Positions 13,401 through 26,137 of a stretch of 64,000 bases of DNA are shown here, in pieces. The stretch is from positions 211,624 through 275,623 of the forward strand of contig MU401480.1 in NCBI GenBank assembly GCA_022579005.1. The letters are read 5' to 3'. The notes under the pieces were generated by a model, which searched no databases, was not told the origin of the DNA, and was given only the letters and a program-made list of their open reading frames with translations. How positions within the stretch are numbered: position 1 is the stretch's first letter; every line of letters starts with the position of its first letter. This stretch comes from Poronia punctata. Taxonomy: Eukaryota > Ascomycota > Sordariomycetes > Xylariales > Xylariaceae. A program made the translations under genes and the position numbers.

Positions 13401-16400
13401 CCCGTGGACCACTTGCAGAATTATAGTTAGGTACTTAAGAGACTTACCGCGACCTAAAGCTATGGCATTCGAGATTTGCCCCTCTCCAAAGAGAGAAATA
13501 TCGTTCAGAACTAGAGTGGGATCGGTCGAGAATGTGTCGAGAAAATGAGTATATGTCTCCAAAAGGAGCTTCGTCGCAGTTGTGTCGTACAGACTGCTCT
13601 GCGTCCGGAATGTGACCAAGCAACCTCCTCCTAGTCTCTCACCCTCCGTCACGTCCAACGTGATGTCGTAGCCTGTGCGTCCGAGGTGGTGCTCTTGCAC
13701 CTCGAATCGACAATCTCCCCAGTCCTGCATCTCCCTGGCTCCCTGTCTGTAATCGAAAAAGACTTGGAACAATGGACTGTGACTGGCCGAGCGAGTGACC
13801 TGGAGCTCCCTCAGAAGAATGTCGAACGGGAGTCGAGAATTCTGCAGAGCCGTGTACGTGGTATCTCGAGCTTCGACCATGGCGCTATCGAAACGTTGGC
13901 CGGACCGGCGTCTGAAACGCAATGGGAGAAGATTGAGGAACAGGCCGAGACTGTTCGTGACGTCGCCATCGGCTCGGTTGGCGTCAGCAATGCCGATGAC
14001 CAACTCTTCTACCTTGTTCTCTTCGGCCCCGATCAGTTCGACGAAGCGGAACAACATGGCCTTGAACGCTGCAAGGTAAAAGTGAGATGGGGTACATTGC
14101 TGCGCTCGGGCTGCGGCTCTGATTCGGACCGCAAGCTGAGACGAGAGGCGTGTCCCTGTCTGGTGCATGTTGAAAGTCTTGAGTGGATGTCTGGATTTTG
14201 AACGCGCCATCGGTAATAGAGGGATTACGGGAATATCCTCGCTTCGGGAGAATGTCTGGTGCCAGTGCTCTAATTCAGCTGTCATGTCACCATTCTCATA
14301 AGCCCTGCGCTGGGCTCGTGCGTGATCAGGGAACTGTCGTGGCGGGTCGATCAGCAGGGACTCCCCCTTATACGCCTTCTCAAGATCGGAGAGGAAGACT
14401 TGGAAACTAACACCATCCATGAGGATGTGGTGATAGTTGACCAGAAGAAAATGCGACGATGGCGAGAGCGTCAGAAGCACTATCCGCATCGTGTCCCCGT
14501 CGGCCAGATCGAATCGATGTGCTCTCTGCTTGGCGTATTCAGCAGCCACATCTTGCCGGGAGCCGATCGGCCTATGCACAAGTCGGAGAGGCGAAACCTC
14601 GGCCGGTCGGACTTCCTGATAGGCTGGGTTGGCTTCATCTTTGCCAGCGACGAAGCAAGTGCGGAGTGCGGCGTGCCGAGCCGTCACTTCCCGAACGGCT
14701 CTTTCCAGGTCACCGATGCGAAGACGACCAGTGACTTGGTAGTAGAACGAGATGTTGAAGGTGGTGGGGTCATCAACCAGCTGCTGTAGGAACCAGAACC
14801 GGGACTGTCCGAACGATAGTGGTTCACGTGACACATATTGGCTCGGCGCTTTTGACGCTGGCTGAAGTTCCTGTTCAACCAGGTCTAGTCTTTCAGAGTT
14901 GGGGGTTGTGGTTATTGTGCCTGTTGCGTTGTAGTCGGATAGAATCGAGTCTTTCTCGACTTCGGAATGGGATAGAGGACTCTTCGGCGGGTCGCCAGAC
15001 ACGGTTTGTTCGCCTGCTGGTTCAATTTTCTTTGGCAGCTTGTCCAGTACTTGTCGGCACAGCTCAACCAGTGTCGAACCACCGACTACCATGAGGACGG
15101 GGATGTCAACCTTGAGCTCTTTGCGAAACCACGATCGTATTTCGACTGCTATCAGAGAATCGATCCCAAGCCCGACGACAGGGCTTTCAGAGTCGATGAC
15201 TTGGTCCGGGGGCAGTTGCAGGATGACCCGTAGTTTGTCTGATAATTTATCTGTTGGGGAGAATAGTAAGTATCATTTCTTTTCCAACAAGGTAAATCAC
15301 TTTTTTCACGACAAATGGGGTTACCTTGTATAATATCCAAGCCTTCTTCCTTCGTCGCCGCGTTGAAGAGTTGCTCCTTCATACTGCGCCCCGACCCCTT
15401 GACCATCCGCTGTGCAGAGCTGGAGATGGCCTTCTTCATCCCGACGATGCAATGCGAGAACATGGGATTGTCGACCCATGGGCTATTGGTGGTTTGAGTG
15501 TCGTCTCTGGAAATTGTACTCATGCCCACCGTCACCACTGCTTCGGAGCTGTCCCGGATATTCACGTCTTTGCCCGGGTCCTGATAACCTGCGACAATAG
15601 CCTCGCTGAATATCTGGTGGAACTCAGCCTCAGAGATGGGCGAGAAACCGAAGCTGGTGACCTGGTCTATCACGGCCCGACTTGCATTATGCATATAACC
15701 CAGTCCCGTGATCCTGCCGAGGTCGATCACAGACGCACTCAGACCGCGTTTTCGTCTACGTTTGGCAAGTCCGGCTAGATACCCGTTCGCGGCAGCGTAG
15801 TTGGACTGGCCTATGTTTCCCGTAACGGCCGCCAGGGATGACAGTAGGATGAAGAAGTCCAGGCGCTCGTTGAAGAAGATCTGGTCGAGATTATTCGAAC
15901 CGGCAATTTTGGGTTCGAGGACTGCTTGCATGTCCTCCGAAGACATGCCCGAGAGCAACTTATCCCGAAGGACCATGGCTCCGTTTACGACTCCCCCGAT
16001 CGGAGGACAAGTCGCCATGATGTCTTTAATCACCTTGCCTAGAATGGTCTTGTTTGTGACATCCATGGTGCATATCTTTAGAGTTCCTTCAAAAGATAAG
16101 ATCCAATTCTCGTCGACCCTGGGATTGCGGCTAGCCAAGCAGACGCAGCCGGCCCCGTTGGATATCATCCATTCGCAAAGGGACTGGCCCAATTGGGACG
16201 TTAATCCGACTAGGAGATAAGTCTTGTCTGATGAGAATAAGCGGCGAGGTTCTAATGGTCGGACTTCTACCCCTAAATACCCGTCCAGGGGCCAGTGGAC
16301 AATACTTGATGCGTGATGGGGCGTCGACGACTTGGGTATCTGCTCAAGTGCGATGCCGGATCTAGGGTTACTTGGATATTCACCCCTAAATTTCCGAGCT

Positions 16401-19400
16401 GCCTCAACGGCATCTTGCAGTTGCGATGCGACCAAACCCTCGTCACACGGCATCAATGTGGCGTTGGACTCGCGTGAGACAAACTCTGAGAGGTAAAGTT
16501 GTCTACATTTAGAAGGCAAATCGTGGACAAGGTCGACGCTCGTGTCATTCGTCTCTCCATGACCTTCTAAAGATGCCAAGTCGAGGAAGTGTGTACAGTT
16601 CGCGCGCAACAACTGTCTCCGTAAGTCAGCTCTCGACATGCGAGAGCGAATACTGATCAGATTCGCCATGGACACGAATTTCGAAAGTTGATCTGCTTGG
16701 GTAGAGATCACCATGGGGTGAATTCGTCTCGTAGCGGCCCGCCGTAAGAGGACAGCGACAAAAAGACCGTCTTCGCTTGAACAAAGTAGGAGTGGTCTGC
16801 TTCCTGGTGGTAGCGACTCGATCATTGCCATTGCTAGAATCTCACACGCAATAATTCCAAGTAGGTGTTCCACGTTGTGCCTTTCTCGTAGCAGCCTATC
16901 CCTGCCACCGCCACCGTGCACTGGTGTGGTTGCAATAGGATTCGTCTCGCTACGATTCGTACCGGAGAGAGTGACCACGAAGTCCTCTGCAGACCTCTCT
17001 TTGCCCATAGCGAGATAGAGGAACGAACCACCGGCGACCCGGAACGCCATCATACTCGAACCTTGGACCTTTACGACGGCATCAGACGAGCTCCTGCCCG
17101 GCGTCACCACCTGCTCCACTAAGCGTGGCGGAAGATGCGCATCAGCAGGTGGTTCTATCTCGACTCGAACTTCTCGCACCGGCGAGCGCTTGACGATGGT
17201 ACGCTTGGTAGAATTCAACCTATCGTTCTGTACCTCGTTCGGAATCAAGCGAGGAATGAGAGCATGTCCGCCGTCCATGTACACTTCCGGCTCTCTTGAC
17301 CAGCAAATCGACTCCGGTCTTTCCCATTCGTCCAACGCAACTTGGCGTAGCAGATGCTCGCTAACCAGTCGTGAAACGTCCGCCAGCTGCATTTCCTGGG
17401 GGGAGATGTCAAGATGACAAAAACCAATATGCGGTGCCTCATGCGCCATACTGCGGCTGAAGCTAACACTAGCTGCATAGTAGGGTTCGTCTTCCTTTGC
17501 ACCCGACGTAACCCAGAGGATTAATCTCGCGTCCAAGTCTGTGTAGAGACGCCTTAGGCCTTCCACCTTCTCCCCTGTAATGTCTTTGAAGATGGGCGAT
17601 GTGAGGTCGGCCAAGTTGATCACCATATTCCTGGCCCGTCGATCTAAAGCGCGAGCTTCCTCCTCGGTGGGTAAGCCATCGAGAATGGTCATGTGAGTGT
17701 AGAAAGGTGATAGGTGTCTCTGCAGCCTCGCGACTATCGTGGCAAGGCCGCGTGCACCAAGTATGACGAGGCTCTCTATATGGGGATAGGGATGATCCGT
17801 AGACGCGGGTGGGAGGCTGGACATGGGGTTCCGGAGGAATCTAACACGATCATCCACAGCTTGAGCGACCATGACTGAAAATGGCCAGGCAGAAGTGTGT
17901 CTATCAGGTGTTATCGCGTCGATACCCGAGAAGGCCGTTCGTCGTAAGACATGATCCCACTCCGAAGGCGTTACCGTAGGCACGAACATACGGCCGTCTT
18001 CGACGCCTTGCCACCAACCTCTTAAGCCGCCCATGATATTTCCGAAGCGCACAGGCGTGTTGTTCGTTATCTCGAGCATGACGAGATAGCCGCCTGGGCG
18101 GAGAAGTTGCCGGACATTGGCAAGTGTGCTCTGCAGTGAATTGGTCGCATGCAAGACATTGGAGGCGACTACGATGTCGTAGGTGTGCGGCTCGAAGCCC
18201 TGAGTCGAAGGGGAATCTTCGATGTTCAGGACTTGGAATGCCAGACTGTTATTGACCAGGTGGTCGTGGAAAAGCTCGGATGCTTTCGGGAAGAAGGCGG
18301 GGGATATGTCGGTATACGTGTATGAGGAGATGCTCGGGTTGAGGTCGAGGATGCTTTTGGTGGCGCCGCCTGTGCCAGCTCCTATTATTTTGGTGGCAAT
18401 GTTAGTCCGAGTAGTCACAAGAAAAAAGGTTCGGTTAGCTTCGAAGAGCGTCAGGGGAGAACAGACCTATCTCGAGCATCTTGGCGTGTGGATATCGGTG
18501 CAGTAATTGCTTCATCATCCGCGCCAGGAGGACATTGTACGTGGAGAACCCGATCCCGTGCTCGTAAAAGTCATCTAGCATGGAATTCTCGAGCAAGCGC
18601 TCCAAGATAGGTGTTTCACCCCGTACAGCAGCCGCCATCCCTTCACCGGATGCGACGAGTAGCTTGACGTCGATGCGTCCGTAGTGTCTGGGGAAACACT
18701 TGTTAGATTATCTATGCTGAAACGACGGAATGAAATGAATGAACGAATGGATGGATGGATGTATCGAATACGCACCTCGCTATCAACGCCTTGACCTCCT
18801 CATCGCTATCGCCCAACCATTCGCGCCTCAGGGTGCGATGCTGACCCCGCTCCGCAAGCGCGAGCGTCGCATCCACGTAACGCCGTAGATGTTTGTAGTG
18901 CGGTTCGCTACGCTCCCATTCCTCCTCGCTGATTTCCTCTCTCCATCGCCGGAGGTAATGGTACGATATTCGCTCACAAGCCTCGGCCGCCTCGATTTCC
19001 TCTTCTTCTTCTTCCTTCCGAGTCGTGAGCCCATGTGTAACAGCCGCGCCGTTCGGGTCAGCAAAGTCGTATCTCATGTTCAGAAAGAGCATGCGGTCGT
19101 CTTGCGACGCGGCGGGAGAAAGGGATTGAAGGGTCATGTCTTCAATCCGGACCATGACCTGTTGCTGCCCGTCCTGGCCGGGGGTGAGGATGTCGATGTG
19201 GGCGGATATGGAGAGTCCTCCCTCCTCATTAATGGTCGCGCTGACGGGGAGTTGAGCGCGGGAGGATACCGGTAGCGTGGCGCTGATCTCGGGGTTCACG
19301 CGGATGCTTCCGATGAATGTAGGTACGTAAAGGGACCAGAGCCGGCCATCCCCCGGGCTCGACCACGCGAGCATCAACGATTGGAAGGCGACGTCCAGGG

Positions 19401-22400
19401 GGGCCGGGTGGAGCAGGTAGCCGGAAGCTTCGTCATCGGTGGATGGGTAGGTATTTATGAGGGCCGAGGCGCGGTGATGTTGGCGTCGAAGGGACGAGAG
19501 ACCTTGGAAGCGGCCTGAGTAGCCATATCCGAGCGCGCCGAGAGACGTGTAGAAGTGCTCGGTGCTGACGGGAGACATGTTGTTGTGGTTTAGTGACATG
19601 TGAGGCAGTGCTTCGATCTCCGGGGCACCGAAGACGATCCTGACAGTTCCCCTGGCTGCTAGTTCCATCTCTCGGTCCGTACTGGTGCTGCGGTTTGTGG
19701 AGAAGTAGCATGAGAAGCCAGCGGAGATGCGATGGACCTGGTCGTGTTTTACGCCTGTGAGCCTTACGACGATCTCGATCCCCCTGTCTGCGTCTTCGTC
19801 TCTGAAGGCAATAGCTCTCGTGATACTGACATGGTGCAGCTCGAATAACTTAACAGGTCGTCCTTGTCGGGCCGCAAGGTGCCGAGAAGCCTCGAGCGCC
19901 AGAGTCACATGACCCGATGCGGGAAAGACAGTTTGTCCCTGTAATTTGTGGCCGTCCAGCCAAGGAATCTCGGATATCTTGAGATAATTCGACCATCGTA
20001 GATCCTGTGCGTTGCTGTCAGGTGATAGAACTCCTAGGAGCTCGTGAAACACATGGCCACGTTCGCGTAGACTTCGAGAAGTCCGCGATTCATGCCAGTA
20101 CCTTCTTTTGTGATCCCACTGGTGCGGTGGGAGACCTGTAACGAGTCGCGTTCGCCTCGGTGAAGCAGCAGGGAATACGATATCCTCATATGAAGAAAAG
20201 TCTACGGCGTCGGGACCAAGATGTGCCCAGATGTAGCCCAGGCCTTGTGAGAAGGCCACAACGTCGTTTACCTGGCGACCCAGCAGCCCGCAGTAAGGAA
20301 GTGGTGTTGCTTCTCCTGGCCTTGCCGCGGCAAGGCTTTGCAATGCTGGTCCCTTGAGCGCAGGATGAGGTCCGATCTCAAGGCATATGCTAATCTCTGG
20401 GTCGTTTTTCAGAGCGCTTGTTAGCGCTTCTGCGAAGAAGACTGTATTGGACATGTTTTCGATCCAGTAGGCCCTCTTAAGCCCTTCCTCATTGTCCGTG
20501 GCGCTCATCTTCTCGCCAGGCCTCACGCTTGAATACCAAGAACAGGCATTGCCCTCGTTGACGTGAACTCTGCACGCACCCAAAGCATCCAAATATGGTC
20601 CAATACACGGAATCATGTGGTGAGAGTGGTAGGCCGTATCGACTCTCAAAAGCCTCGTAAACTTGTTTTCCTCGTCGAAAACCCTTTTAGCGTGAGCGAT
20701 GGCGTCAATATCGCCCGACAACGTGACACTAGCAGGGGAGTTATGAGCTGCGACGCTCAGTCGGCCCCGGAATGCCGAGAGACGGATCAGATCATGCGCA
20801 TCTTGGTATGAAGTACCCACGGCAAGCATGGCGCCTTTCTGTACGGAACCATACCGACGACTCCCAGCTAAATGAGCGTGTAGTCCCCTATAGTAAGCGA
20901 TACGTATAGCATCATGGGCTGTTATCATGCCCGCAGCATAGGCCGCTGAAATCTCGCCAGATGAATGACCCACAACTGAGCTAAATGATATTCCGGCTGC
21001 TCGGAGGAGGTCGACGAGAATGATTTGAACCGCGGTACACAAGGGCTGCGATAACTCGGCCTCAGATATACGCGATTCTCCAGCTTTGGCAACCAGCTCG
21101 TCCTGGAGGCGCCATTTGGGTCGATCAGGATGAGGCAGAGTAGCCAGAGACGATTCGAGCTCTTGTATTCGCGCACGCACAAATGGAGAAGAGTATATCA
21201 AAGCAGACCCCATTGCTTCCCACTGGGCGCCTTGACCGGTGAATACGCCCAGTATTCTTTGTGGTGCCGATTCTTTGGTATTTGTGCGACATCCCAGCTT
21301 CACACTCGGGCCCTCCTTCTTCTCGGCTAGCTTGGCGTCTATCTCGGAGGCTAGTTGTTCTATATTCATAGCAGAAAAGGTGGTCTTGACAGGGTGATGA
21401 GTCCTCCGTGAACGTAAAGTCCATGCAAGATCAGACATGCAGATGTAGGGGTTCTTTTTGAAATGGTCCGAGTATAGACGCAGTTGGGCGGCGAGGGAGG
21501 CTTCTGATGCAGCCGAGAATAGGAAAGGAATATGAACGGGCCGCGCTGGTTCCACCGGATTATCTAGCTCGTCCAATTTGCTGGACGGACGGTATTCCTC
21601 TAATATGGCGTGGGCGTTGCTTCCGCCGAATCCTGTGAGGCTGTCAGCGCGGAAACCCTTCCAAGACAGATTTCTCTACACTCACCGAAGCTGTTAACGC
21701 TTACACGTCTTGGTACCCCTTCAGGTAATTCCGGCCAAGGTGTGCGAGTTGTCGGTACATGTAGCCCACCATAGTATGGTTCGATAGCAGGATTTAACCG
21801 ATCAAACAGGAGGTTTGGAGCAATGAAGCCTTCCTGTATGATGAGTGACCCCTTCAGTAGGCCCGCCAGACCAGCGGCTCCCTCTGTGTGCCCAAGGACC
21901 GTCTTGATAGAACCTACATACAGATCCCCGTTCCCGCCACGGCTATCAGGCGAACGACCGAAGCACGCGTATATAGCAGCTGCCTCTCTGGGATCACCCG
22001 CTTGCGTTCCCGTACCATGGGCCTCGAAGAACTGCGGCCTATCCCGAGGATTATTTTCCGGGTCCAGTCCAGCTCTTGCGTACGTCTGCCGGATCAGTGT
22101 CGTCTGGGCACTAGAGCTCGGTACTGTCAGACCATTAGAATAGCCGTCCTGATTAGAACCTGTGCCACGGATCAGACACTCGATGTGATCACCGTCAGCG
22201 ATAGCATCACTCAGTTTTTTCAAAACAATGGCGGCCACGCCCTCTCCACGCGCATATCCGTCTGCGCCGGTGTCCCACATGCGTGATTGGCCTCTAGGAG
22301 ACAGCATCTTCAGCTTGCTCTCGAATATGAAAACCTCGGGTCCCAGTATAATCTGAGTACCGCAAGCAACAGCAACTCGCGATTCGCCCGTCCGCAAAGC

Positions 22401-22967
22401 TTGCACGGCTTGATGAACAGCCACGAGACTAGACGAGCAGGCCGTGTCTATCGTCATGCTAGGACCGTGCCAGTCAAAGAAGTAAGAGATTCGGTTCGAT
22501 AATATGGCACGGTTCGTCCCAGTACAGAAATAGGTCGGTAACGAGTCGATATCCCAGCCCCGCAGCATGCCCTCATTGTAGTCGACGCCCATAGCTCCGA
22601 CATAGACAGCAGTGTCGGAGCCCCGAAGGCTCTCAACCGTATGACCACCCGCTTCAAGAGCTTCAAACACGGTTTCGAGAAGGAAACGCTGCTGCGGGTC
22701 CATCGAATCTGCCTCCTTTGGACTGATGTTGAAAAAGGAGGCGTCGAACTCACGCACATCCTGCTGCATGAAATACGCCCGGGAGACATTGGTAGTGCCA
22801 TGATGGGTCCCATCCGGGTGATAATAACCCGTGAGATTGAATCTATCCTGCGGTATGCTTTGGCTCCCATCTCGGGGGTCCCTAAGGAGCCGTGATAGTC
22901 TGGAAGGGGTGTCCACACCGCCCGGGAAGCGGCAGCCGCTGCCCACGATAGCGATAGGTTCCTCCAT
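10202..22967 (-). CDS. Hybrid reducing PKS-NRPS megasynthase (one frameshift near the 3' end)
   Basis: Builds a reduced, C-methylated polyketide, joins it to an amino acid and releases it. Exons 22967-21686, 21632-18776, 18687-18467, 18381-15325, 15250-13448, 13336-10202; about 4,117 residues if the frame is continuous. Order: KS (Cys in DTACSSS at about 177, His 317 and 360), AT (GHSSGE, about 650), DH (His in [10 protein letters not shown], about 988), MT (LEIGAGTGG, about 1450), ER-like region with no nucleotide-binding motif, KR ([10 protein letters not shown]; Tyr in QSNYAAANG), ACP (GLGIDSL), C (HHILMDG, about 2747), A ([23 protein letters not shown]), T (GGNSLL), R (TGATGFLG). All domains but ER look active by motif. 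At 10542-10546 the frame runs into a stop; similarity to releasing domains resumes in another frame and continues to 10202. Total exon length is 3n+1, as expected for one extra base. The substrate is not assigned. Confidence 0.92.
10373..10419. repeat. TTG/CAA trinucleotide microsatellite (polyglutamine in the tail frame)
   Basis: About 15 perfect TTG units on the plus strand. Read on the minus strand in the frame that carries the last part of the PKS-NRPS releasing domain it encodes a polyglutamine stretch, so the repeat sits within coding sequence downstream of the frameshift. Confidence 0.85.
10852..10905. repeat. GAA/TTC microsatellite encoding polyserine in the releasing domain
   Basis: 18 GAA units on the plus strand, read as TCT serine codons on the minus strand. 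The polyserine lies between the Ser-containing HYIST strand and the Tyr of GYVATRW in the PKS-NRPS reductase-like domain, a place where the family normally has a short loop. Confidence 0.9.
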
Positions 22968-24197
22968 CTAGCACTCCTTTCAGAGAAATGGAATGTGTCG
23001 AAGAGTGAGCAGCCAGACGGACCTCTCCCAGTTCGATTGTTTACGTTCTGACCTGTTAAGTGAAAAGACGAACCACAAGCAGTATAAAGCATCGGTATAT
23101 CGCTCGCGATGGTTAGGTTTACCAAGGTGTGATACTAAATACATCACTTACCTACTCCCAAGACATCACGCCAGGGCACGTTCGCGACGTGTAACACTTC
23201 TTGAAACACACTTACTCTACGTCCTCGGCAGCCCGGTCCTAGCATAACATAGCCTACCATTCATCATCAGTTATAATTAACCATCGTGATGAAACGGAAG
23301 AGTGCAACATGATACCTACATTGTGAAGCTACACAGTCAGGCGACAACTCAAAGACTGAGCGGTAGAGTCGTAAAGGGGCAACGACACAGGGCAGCTCTG
23401 TGTTACATATTATTGTCCTTACTGTATTTCGGGTAGGGCGATACTTGGGACACTGAGTCCCGAGCTGCGTCCACCATGGGCCTGTTATGCCGCCAAGGGG
23501 AAATTCCAGTTTATGTACTCCAAATCCCATTGTGACGGTATTGCCTCATCGTTGGCAGCAAATGACGAAGATGGAAATAGACGGTGTGATGCGTCTGAGG
23601 CCTCGATTGAGCCACTCTCGTCATAATTTAGGTTGAATGGAACCGAGGTCTCGCTAGTAGGACTCGGGACTAGGAATTTGGGAGTACTGTTCACCATCCA
23701 CCCCCAAAAAGGGAGAGGCAAGTCTCAATCGTAGTGCGCTGAATAGTTCCGTTGTCAGTAGGACTTATAAAACGTAAGGCTGAGCTGAGGGGAAAACCGT
23801 TTGGGTAGAGACGGTCCGAACGCAAATGGCACAGCAGGATCCCCCCTCCCCCCCATCTCCTGCTGATGTGTTACATTCACTAAGAATATCATGCAACATC
23901 TTGGAGAACTCGAATCAAACGCGTCCTGCATGTCTCCAAAGGCTTGCACCAACGACTTAACCGCCACCAGGGACCTCCACTTCAAGATGTCTTTATCAGC
24001 TCTCAGTCAGTCATAGACTTCTCAGTCAGTCATAGACTCGTGGAAAGAAACCACCCCTTCGCTTCGAGAAAAGAATTCCCTGAATGATAACATTATAATT
24101 CCGGTCATCCCGTATATACCGCCGTTTTGCCGTTCTTCCCTCCAAAGTCAAGTGTTTGTAAAAAGAGAGTCTTCTGGATTCGTTGGTCTCCCAATAA
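22968..24197. other. Intergenic region between PKS-NRPS and rhodopsin-domain gene
   Basis: 1.2 kb between divergent genes, so it includes both promoters. It holds a 19-bp tandem duplication at 24002-24038, a poly-C/G stretch near 23843-23856 and, on the minus strand, a possible decayed coding segment (annotated separately). Confidence 0.55.
23485..24000 (-). pseudogene. Possible remnant of a cluster regulator C-terminus
   Basis: Minus-strand reading gives a segment containing KSLVQAFGDMQDAF and SSPRCC (about 24000-23850), then, after a G-run that breaks the frame, an open stretch ending in WDLEYINWNFP before a stop at 23485. Such acidic, Trp-rich endings and the AFGDM-like helix resemble the C-termini of fungal Zn2Cys6 regulators found in metabolite clusters, but no zinc-cluster motif is present and there are frame breaks. 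It could equally be chance open frame. Low confidence. Confidence 0.22.
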
Positions 24198-25597
24198 ATG
24201 GCGGTTTTTTCTGTTGCTGATGCAGCACCTCCCAAGGGGAACGATGACCTGGGACCGCAGCTACAGGGCTATTTTATTTTCCTGACGATTTTATCCGTCA
24301 TCTCGATCCTCCTACGACTGTGGGCGCGTAGCCTTCTCCGCCCACAGTTGGTAGTTCGTAGACGGTTCTGGTGGGATGACTGGATAGCCATCATCTCTTT
24401 TGTTCGTTTGACCACCCAAGTGCTGTAAATTCTGGTTGACCTTACTTACATAGGTGTAGCCTTTTGTTGTCGGCCAACTAATCCTCGCCTTTGTGGCCGT
24501 ACATCTAGGCCTAGGGCGGCATGTGTGGAATGTGCCGGCAGACAATCTCACCTTGATCTTCAAGTTGATCTACTACGCCTACATCGTCTATGGGTTCGCC
24601 TTGAGTGCGACGAAGGCGTCAGCGTTGCTGTTTTATCGCAGAATATTCGCGTCCGAGGCGAGTCCATCCTGGTTTAACTATACTTTATGGATCACGCACG
24701 TCTTGAATATCATGTGGCTCGTCGCCTACACCGGCGTGGTCATTTTCCAATGTACGCCCGTGGCCCGATTCTGGGACCCGAGTCTCGTCGGAACATGCGT
24801 GCAACAGAGCGGGATCTACATCGGTTCTGCCGTCCCTAGCGTCGTCATCGACCTCATAATCCTGCTTATCCCTTTGCCGCTGCTCTGGAAATTACAGATG
24901 AGCCGTGTGCGCAAAATCGGCATAGGTGTCGTGTTCGTATTGGGGTATAGGTAAGATGCAGCGATTGGGAGTTCTGTCGAAACGTGAAAAGCAGGGCTAA
25001 TAACAATTACCACTTTTCTAGTGTGGTCGTCATTTCGGTCGGCCGTCTAGTTGCGAATCTCCAAGCACAAGGACTCGAGGAAGATTTAACCCGTAGGTCC
25101 TCTGCCGTCTTCCTATCTCTTCAAAACACTGCTGCACGAGCTGACCGTTTGTTGTACCACAAGACGACGGCGTTTCTTCGTTCTGGTGGGGTATCTCGGA
25201 AGCTCCCGTCACATTGTTCGGTATTTGTGTTCCTGCCATGGTAACGCTCGGACGCCATGTGCAAGCCGAGTACTTTAGCCCACTAGCAAGCAGGGTCTCG
25301 TCTTTCGTGTCTTCTCGGCTCACGTCAAGAGGTCGCAGCATGAACCTCTCGAGAATGTCATCGACTGACAATGGCAGCAATTACACGTACGAGGGAGAGG
25401 GATTAGCCCTCGCCGATTCCAACTATGGCGGTAGCCAGCACAGAATCCTGAACCTGTCGCCGGCACAGGTCCGTTATACCGGGAAGGTCAGCACTGGCCA
25501 TAACGGGGCTGGCTTCAGCAGCCATGAGCCCCACGAGGCGATTCAAGTGCGTAACGATGTCATGGTGACACGCCAATACAAGGGGGGGAAGCGGTAA
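24198..25597 (+). CDS. Rhodopsin-domain (fungal seven-TM) integral membrane protein
   Basis: Four exons (24198-24401, 24460-24950, 25022-25092, 25164-25597) give 399 residues. Hydrophobic segments begin with YFIFLTILSVISILLRLWAR, followed by VGQLILAFVAVHLG, the YAYIVYGFALSATKASALLFYRR pair, WITHVLNIMWLVAY, VVIDLIILLIPLPLLW and a last one around APVTLFGICVPAM. The RFWWDDW motif after helix 1 and the WGISEAPV segment in the last helix are hallmarks of the fungal rhodopsin-domain family (PF20684, not opsins). The C-terminal 130 residues are a Ser/Thr-rich cytosolic tail. Often found beside metabolite clusters but of unknown ligand. The first acceptor is GTGTAG|C; a TAG six bases upstream would give a stop. 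Confidence 0.85.
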
Positions 25598-25822
25598 AAA
25601 GTACGAGTAGCACTATTGAGATTTACCTTGGACTGAATGAAATAATACCTGTTACCTATGACCTATCTTGTTAACTTGAACTTGGCGTCAATTGCGAAAT
25701 TTCGAATATACGGTTGGCGCGACGTGGTAATAGCGGGGCTTTGCCTAAGTAGCTATCTGACCTAATTAGGCTAGTGTAATGTGGCCCATTCGTCTCGACT
25801 CCAAACTTCCAATTGCCAATAG

Positions 25823-25870
25823 CCAGACACGTCAGACACGCCAGACACGCCAGACACGCCAGACAGACGC
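25823..25870. repeat. CCAGACACG minisatellite
   Basis: About five imperfect tandem copies of a 9-10-bp unit in the 3' intergenic space. Confidence 0.8.
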
Positions 25871-26085
25871 CCAGTTCATAATCGTAATTCTTTCTCTTGC
25901 ACTTTACTTGACTATATATCCAATTTACAAACTTGAACCGTTGGACATATTATGTTAAATGTAGTGTAGATATGATACTAACAACCTGATTTAGGGACTT
26001 ACTGGACTAACCTTGAGTAAGTAAACGACTGTGATTGCAAATGTCTAAAATACACAGAGCTGTTGAAACTTGAAAGCTTGTCTCT

Positions 26086-26120
26086 AAACCCAAAACCCAA
26101 AACCCAAAACCCAAAACCCA
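26086..26120. repeat. AAAACCC heptamer tandem repeat
   Basis: Five near-perfect units lying just after the 3' end of the 2OG oxygenase gene. It differs from the fungal telomere unit (CCCTAA). Confidence 0.8.
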
Positions 26121-26137
26121 CACGGCCAGATAGGTAG

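Larger units (their letters stand above)
25598..26137. other. Intergenic region with two minisatellites
   Basis: Between convergent genes; contains a CCAGACACG-type minisatellite (25823-25870) and an AAAACCC tandem (26086-26120). No gene seen. Confidence 0.65.

Noticed and set aside
25823..25870. Regular short repeats as a CRISPR-like array
   Set aside because: Units are contiguous without unique spacers, and the genome is fungal; it is a minisatellite.
26086..26120. AAAACCC tandem as an internal telomere-like tract
   Set aside because: The fungal telomere unit is TTAGGG/CCCTAA; this heptamer lacks the TA and has only five units, so it is a plain microsatellite.
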